Assembly: GCF_027920745.1 (NCBI RefSeq)
Contig: NZ_JAQIBB010000098.1
Location: forward strand, 1-11,000
DNA from: Gallibacterium faecale
GTDB lineage: Bacteria; Pseudomonadota; Gammaproteobacteria; Enterobacterales; Pasteurellaceae
Length of the DNA stretch: 11,000 bases
Direction: 5' to 3'
Of this stretch, positions 7,819 through 11,000 are shown one piece after another. Each line of letters begins with the position of its first letter. The stretch's first letter is position 1. Made by a program: the position numbers and the translations under genes. A model generated the notes under the pieces. The model did not search any database and was not told the origin of the DNA. It saw only the letters and a list, made by a program, of their open reading frames with translations.

Positions 7819-8985
7819 TTACATCATTCTTGGTGCTCTAACTTTAACACTCGGTGCATCACTGCTTGAAGATTGGGAAACAATGACTTTTTCACCCTCA
7901 GTAAGTCCAGAAACAACCTCAGTATTAATGTCGTCATGTAAACCAGTCGTGATCGTTTTTTCCAGCACTTTACCATTTTCTAGAACTTGAACGATGGCTT
8001 GGTTGCCTTGCTTACGAATGGCTAAGGTTGGCACTGCTAATACATTTTGTTTTTCAGCAATGATAATAGTATTTTGTGTCGTCATACCAATTTGTAGCTT
8101 ATGTTGTGAATTATTTACCAACACATTGGCATAATAATAAATTGCATTAGTATCACTCACAGATTCAGTATATTCATTGTCAGTCAGCGTGGTCATTGCA
8201 GGATCAACTGAATCAATTTTAGCGGTATAAATTTCATCTGGTTCAGCCAACGTTGAAAATTTGACGGTCATACCTGCTTGTATTTTGGTGATATCGCCTT
8301 CAGAAATTTCAGGCTTAATCAACATTGTATCTAAATCAGCCACTTGAATAATGGTTGGTGTTGTTTGATTTGCATTAACCGTTTGCCCTTCAGATACAGG
8401 AATAGAGATTACAGTACCATCTAAAGGAGAAGTAATTTTAGTGTAATTCAAATTTGTTGTTGCCGTATTTACTTCAATTTCAGCTTGTTTTACTTGAGCT
8501 TGAATTTGTGCCACGCTTGCTTTCGCAGTTTCTAAAGTATTTTGTGCAGTTTCGTAATCATTCAATGAGCTTGCTTGTTTTTTATATAATTTTGCCACTC
8601 GATCATAATTAGATTGCGCAATTCGATAAGCAGTTTCTGCAGCAGCAAGTTGGGCTTTATAAGAAGCTAATTGTGCAACAGCGGTATTCAGTGCGTTTTC
8701 CTGAGTAATCGAATCAAGTTGAGCAATTAATTCTCTTTTTTTCACTTGTTGTCCAAGTTTGACATAAATTTTTTCTACTTTACCAGATACTCTCGCCCCA
8801 ACTTCAACACGTTTTGAGCTACGTACTGTGCCGGTAGCGACCACAGTTTGTTGTAGATCCATTTTTTTTACAGTTTCAGTGAAGTATGAGGTTTGAGGTT
8901 GGTTATCGTGTGTAAAATAATAAAAGAGCCCAGCAATAATAAAAACAATGGCAAGGCTCCAAATAAATTTTTTCTTTAATGTCAT
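7819..8985 (-). CDS. macA: MacA-type periplasmic adaptor (membrane fusion protein)
   Basis: MacA bridges MacB and the outer-membrane duct as a hexamer and stimulates MacB ATPase activity. The 388 aa protein has one N-terminal membrane anchor (about residues 8-24) after a lysine-rich start and no lipobox, so it is predicted to span the inner membrane once. The membrane-proximal and lipoyl-like halves are recognisable: VVATGTVRSSKRVEVGARVSG near residues 48-68, and TKITSPLDGTVISIPVSEGQTV in the second half. Between them is an Ala/Gln-rich helical hairpin (about 93-185) expected to form the coiled coil contacting the duct. Beta-barrel and membrane-proximal domains complete the C-terminus, which ends RAPRMM. 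AAGGA seven bases before the ATG is a good ribosome site. It is the first gene of the operon, expressed from the operator-overlapped promoter upstream. Similarity to E. coli MacA is clear but moderate. Confidence 0.95.
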   Translation of the reverse strand: MTLKKKFIWSLAIVFIIAGLFYYFTHDNQPQTSYFTETVKKMDLQQTVVATGTVRSSKRVEVGARVSGKVEKIYVKLGQQVKKRELIAQLDSITQENALNTAVAQLASYKAQLAAAETAYRIAQSNYDRVAKLYKKQASSLNDYETAQNTLETAKASVAQIQAQVKQAEIEVNTATTNLNYTKITSPLDGTVISIPVSEGQTVNANQTTPTIIQVADLDTMLIKPEISEGDITKIQAGMTVKFSTLAEPDEIYTAKIDSVDPAMTTLTDNEYTESVSDTNAIYYYANVLVNNSQHKLQIGMTTQNTIIIAEKQNVLAVPTLAIRKQGNQAIVQVLENGKVLEKTITTGLHDDINTEVVSGLTEGEKVIVSQSSSSDAPSVKVRAPRMM

Positions 8986-9022
8986 AAATTGATCCTTTCA
9001 ACAAACAAGGATTTTTTCTACT

Positions 9023-9042
9023 AAATGAACATTCATTCATTT
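9023..9042. promoter_or_regulatory. TetR-family-like operator at the macA promoter
   Basis: AAATGAA and TTCATTT form perfect 7-bp arms around a 6-base spacer (CATTCA). A nested alternative, AATGAA-CA-TTCATT (9024-9037), uses the same left arm. The layout of arm, six bases, arm resembles operators of TetR-family repressors of efflux pumps, such as RamR. The site overlaps the predicted macA -10 and transcription start, where repressor binding would block initiation. No regulator gene lies in the window, and assignment to the TetR family is inference. Confidence 0.5.
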
Positions 9043-9067
9043 TATAGAAAGATCATCTTGTAAACAA
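9039..9067 (-). promoter_or_regulatory. Predicted macA operon promoter
   Basis: On the minus strand TTGTTT (9062-9067) is followed after 17 bases by TAAAAT (9039-9044), which matches the -10 consensus at five of six positions. TATAAA two bases earlier is an alternative -10. The start would be near 9032, about 47 bases before the macA ATG. The operator-like dyad lies across the -10 and start. The spacer holds a short palindrome, AAGATCATCTT (9049-9059), of unknown meaning. Confidence 0.45.
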
Positions 9068-9090
9068 ATACTATTTTGGGAATTGAAGAT

Positions 9091-9157
9091 CAGATTATTG
9101 GTAAAAGGAGAGTATGATGATGCTATTTTGCGAATAATCTGACTGGAATTTACCAAT
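9091..9157. repeat. Interleaved, mutually exclusive inverted repeats
   Basis: The segment CAGATTATTGGTAAA (9091-9105) has complements to its two overlapping halves further on. AATAATCTG (9133-9141) pairs with its first nine bases, and TTTACCAAT (9149-9157) pairs with its last nine. The complements occur in the order that prevents one simple hairpin, so only one pairing can form at a time. Between the arms are AGGAG (9106-9110) and three tandem ATG codons (9114-9122). No convincing promoter is seen that would transcribe this segment on either strand. It lies in the 295-base macA/glnS gap, where I see no gene of normal size. Confidence 0.5.
9114..9137 (+). other. Seven-codon mini-ORF with strong Shine-Dalgarno
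   Basis: AAAAGGAG (9103-9110) precedes ATG ATG ATG, giving the possible peptide MMMLFCE and then TAA. The second and third ATGs are at normal spacing (six and nine bases) from AGGAG. The stop codon lies within the proximal arm (9133-9141) of the inverted repeats described at 9091-9157. The peptide has no Gln codon, so a glutamine-sensing leader for glnS is not supported. It could be an upstream ORF, the decayed start of a lost gene, or chance. Confidence 0.2.
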
Positions 9158-9213
9158 GCAGAATAATGAAGATTAAAAGTTAGAAGAAAATTAGTATTTA
9201 CTAAACCTTCGGT

Positions 9214-9242
9214 TTGGTGTTATTTGCTAAAAAGTGTAAAAT
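9214..9242 (+). promoter_or_regulatory. Predicted glnS promoter
   Basis: TTGGTG (9214-9219) and TAAAAT (9237-9242) are separated by 17 bases. The -10 matches consensus at five of six positions and the -35 matches mainly in TTG. Transcription would begin near 9249, giving a leader of about 32 bases before the glnS start. A small hairpin, AAACC-TTC-GGTTT (9203-9215), lies just upstream and overlaps the -35 by two bases. It lacks a T-run and is not called a terminator. Confidence 0.45.
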
Positions 9243-9280
9243 GCGAAAATTATTTTGCGTAAACTCAACTTGAGGAAATT

Positions 9281-10945
9281 ATGAGTCATACAGAAACGAC
9301 TGAGATAAAACCAACAAATTTTATTCGTCAAATTATTGACGAAGATCTTGCACAAGGTAAACATCAATCTGTGCATACTCGCTTCCCACCAGAGCCAAAC
9401 GGCTATTTACATATTGGTCATGCAAAATCTATCTGCTTAAACTTTGGTATTGCTGAAGATTATCAGGGGAAATGTAATTTACGTTTTGATGATACCAACC
9501 CAGTAAAAGAAGATATGAGCTATGTGGAGTCAATTAAACAAGATGTAGAGTGGCTTGGCTTTACTTGGGATGGACAACCGCGTTATGCATCAGATTATTT
9601 TGATCAACTTTATGGCTATGCGATTGAACTAATTAAAAAAGGATTAGCATATGTTGATGAACTTTCACCAGAAGAGATGCGTGAATATCGTGGAACATTA
9701 ACAGAGCCAGGTAAAAATAGTCCATATCGTGATCGTTCGGTAGAAGAAAACTTAGCATTATTTGAAAAAATGAAGAATGGTGAGTTTGCTGAAGGTAAAG
9801 CAGCATTACGTGCCAAAATTGATATGGCATCACCATTTATTGTAATGCGTGATCCTGTTCTATATCGCATTAAATTTGCCCATCATCATCAAACAGGCGA
9901 TAAATGGTGTATTTATCCAATGTATGATTTTACGCACTGTATTTCAGATGCGATCGAACGTATTACCCATTCACTCTGTACATTAGAATTCCAAGATAAT
10001 CGCCGTTTATATGATTGGGTATTAGAAAATATTTCAATTGAACGTCCGTTACCACATCAATATGAGTTTTCTCGTTTGAATTTAGAAAGTACCTTAACGT
10101 CTAAACGTAAGTTATTACAGTTAGTGAATGAAGGTATTGTTGATGGTTGGAATGATCCACGGATGCCAACAATTTCAGGCTTACGTCGTCGTGGTTATAC
10201 GCCAGAATCTATTCGTGAGTTCTGTCGCCGTATAGGTGTCACAAAACAAGATAATGTGGTGGAGTATAGTGCTTTAGAAGCTTGTATTCGTGAAGATTTA
10301 AATACTAATGCACCACGTGCGATGGCGGTGATTAATCCTTTACGGATTGTGATCGAGAATTTTAATGGTGAAGAGTTATTAACTGCACCAAACCATCCAA
10401 ATCGTGAAGAGCTTGGAACACGAACTTTACCATTCACTAAAGAGATCTATATTGATCAAGCAGATTTCCGTGAAGAAGCAAATAAACATTACAAACGTCT
10501 TGTGTTAGGTAAAGAAGTACGTTTACGTAATGCGTATGTGATTAAAGCAGAGCGCGTTGAGAAAGATGAGCAAGGCAATATCACCACCGTATATTGTACT
10601 TATGATCCTGATACATTAGGGAAAAATCCAGCAGATGGACGCAAAGTAAAAGGGGTTATTCATTGGGTATCAGCGACACATAATCATCCAGCTGAATTCC
10701 GTTTATATGATCGCTTATTTACTGTATCAAATCCAAGTGCGGCGGAAGATATTCATCAAGTGCTTAATCCAGATTCACTTGTGGTGAAACACGGTTTTGT
10801 TGAACAAAGTTTAAGTGCGGCGGAAGCAGAAAAATCTTACCAATTTGAACGTGAAGGTTATTTCTGTGCAGATAGTAAAGATAGCCACCCAGAACATTTA
10901 GTGTTTAACTTAACGGTTTCATTAAAAGAGAGTGTAGTCGTTTAA
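9281..10945 (+). CDS. glnS: Glutaminyl-tRNA synthetase
   Basis: This cytoplasmic class I synthetase charges tRNA-Gln with glutamine using ATP. The 554 aa length equals that of E. coli GlnRS, and similarity is recognisable throughout. The HIGH motif is His44-Ile-Gly-His47 within FPPEPNGYLHIGHAKS. The KMSKS-type loop reads LTSKRKL, with Thr273 where E. coli has Met; Ser274 and Lys275 are kept. From memory the Thr is shared by other Pasteurellaceae enzymes. The catalytic Rossmann fold with its acceptor-binding insertion covers about residues 25-340, and the two beta-barrel anticodon-binding domains follow (IREDLNTNAPRAMAV onward). GAGGA lies just upstream of the ATG at 9281 and the protein begins like its homologues. 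It is divergent from macA and ends in an intrinsic terminator. The stretch near 10735-10826 uses GCG-GCG Ala codons, uncommon in this window, because of near-uptake-sequence repeats. Confidence 0.98.
   Translation: MSHTETTEIKPTNFIRQIIDEDLAQGKHQSVHTRFPPEPNGYLHIGHAKSICLNFGIAEDYQGKCNLRFDDTNPVKEDMSYVESIKQDVEWLGFTWDGQPRYASDYFDQLYGYAIELIKKGLAYVDELSPEEMREYRGTLTEPGKNSPYRDRSVEENLALFEKMKNGEFAEGKAALRAKIDMASPFIVMRDPVLYRIKFAHHHQTGDKWCIYPMYDFTHCISDAIERITHSLCTLEFQDNRRLYDWVLENISIERPLPHQYEFSRLNLESTLTSKRKLLQLVNEGIVDGWNDPRMPTISGLRRRGYTPESIREFCRRIGVTKQDNVVEYSALEACIREDLNTNAPRAMAVINPLRIVIENFNGEELLTAPNHPNREELGTRTLPFTKEIYIDQADFREEANKHYKRLVLGKEVRLRNAYVIKAERVEKDEQGNITTVYCTYDPDTLGKNPADGRKVKGVIHWVSATHNHPAEFRLYDRLFTVSNPSAAEDIHQVLNPDSLVVKHGFVEQSLSAAEAEKSYQFEREGYFCADSKDSHPEHLVFNLTVSLKESVVV
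10735..10748 (+). repeat. Near-match DNA uptake sequence, copy 1
   Basis: AAGTGCGGCGGAAG contains the Haemophilus-type uptake core AAGTGCGGT with one change at its last base. It lies inside glnS and encodes part of SAAED. The identical 14-mer recurs 78 bases downstream. It is either a degenerate uptake signal or coincidental codon use; a genome-wide count would decide. Confidence 0.4.
10813..10826 (+). repeat. Near-match DNA uptake sequence, copy 2
   Basis: This is a second exact copy of AAGTGCGGCGGAAG, in the same orientation and reading frame inside glnS, encoding part of SAAEA. Both copies share eight of nine bases with the Haemophilus uptake core. Confidence 0.4.
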
Positions 10946-10967
10946 AGCGATTTTTAGATTGATTGAG

Positions 10968-10998
10968 AAGGCTATTTGTCTTAGACAAATAGCCTTTT
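10968..10998 (+). terminator. Intrinsic terminator after glnS
   Basis: AAGGCTATTTGTC (10968-10980) and GACAAATAGCCTT (10984-10996) are perfect 13-bp arms around the 3-base loop TTA, followed by T residues to 10998. The hairpin starts about 22 bases after the glnS stop codon. The window ends two bases later, so the full T-run and any gene beyond cannot be seen. Confidence 0.85.
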
Positions 10999-11000
10999 GT

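Noticed and set aside
9031..9042. Tandem ATTC units (ATTCATTCATT) as a phase-variable simple repeat at the macA promoter
   Set aside because: Fewer than three full units are present, too few for slippage, and they are better explained as part of the operator-like dyad.
9203..9215. Hairpin AAACC-TTC-GGTTT as a terminator before glnS
   Set aside because: The stem is only five base pairs and no T-run follows on either strand.
9616..9870. Antisense open frames inside glnS, with similar frames inside icd, sbcB, macB and the OMF gene
   Set aside because: They overlap well-supported conserved genes, show no recognisable domain, and are the expected shadows of long coding regions.
10097..10111. The altered KMSKS loop of GlnRS (TSKRK instead of MSKRK) as a functional oddity
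   Set aside because: The Ser and Lys are kept, and from memory the Thr variant is shared by other Pasteurellaceae GlnRS, so it is probably normal for the family.

Overview
The window is a chromosomal stretch of a low-GC gammaproteobacterium, most likely a member of the Pasteurellaceae. The basis is the AT-rich codon use, my recall that the CspD-type protein, exonuclease I and GlnRS closely resemble Haemophilus/Actinobacillus proteins, and two near-copies of the Haemophilus-type DNA uptake core (AAGTGCGGC instead of AAGTGCGGT) inside glnS. I see no exact AAGTGCGGT or ACAAGCGGT core on either strand. H. influenzae averages roughly one core per kilobase or so, so the species is probably not H. 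influenzae itself. I cannot name the species.

Layout. On the minus strand, reading right to left, are sbcB (exonuclease I, 2383-3801) and then icd (monomeric NADP-dependent isocitrate dehydrogenase, 10-2211), which has its own good promoter just after the sbcB stop. Divergent from sbcB is cspD (4068-4277, plus strand). The 266-bp region between them contains several short dyads, including a perfect 18-bp palindrome. A strong stem-loop with T-runs on both sides (4334-4366) separates cspD from the converging efflux operon. That operon is on the minus strand in the order macA (7819-8985), macB (5871-7808) and an outer-membrane efflux lipoprotein gene (4384-5754). It supplies all three parts of a MacAB-type tripartite pump: periplasmic adaptor, inner-membrane ABC transporter and outer-membrane duct. 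Divergent from macA across a 295-bp region is glnS (9281-10945, plus strand), followed by an intrinsic terminator at the window edge.

How the genes work together. Only the macA-macB-OMF cluster is a functional unit. The others are unrelated housekeeping genes: TCA-cycle or NADPH metabolism, DNA repair, a stress or replication-associated cold-shock-domain protein, and translation. The main regulatory signal is a TetR-family-like operator (AAATGAA-N6-TTCATTT) lying on the -10 region and start of the predicted macA promoter. No TetR gene lies in the window, so any regulator would be encoded elsewhere.

No phage, IS element, CRISPR array, tRNA or rRNA was seen, and no defence system or clearly novel multi-gene system. 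The least explained sequence is the macA-glnS intergenic region. It has interleaved, mutually exclusive 9-bp inverted repeats around a strong Shine-Dalgarno sequence and a 7-codon mini-ORF.
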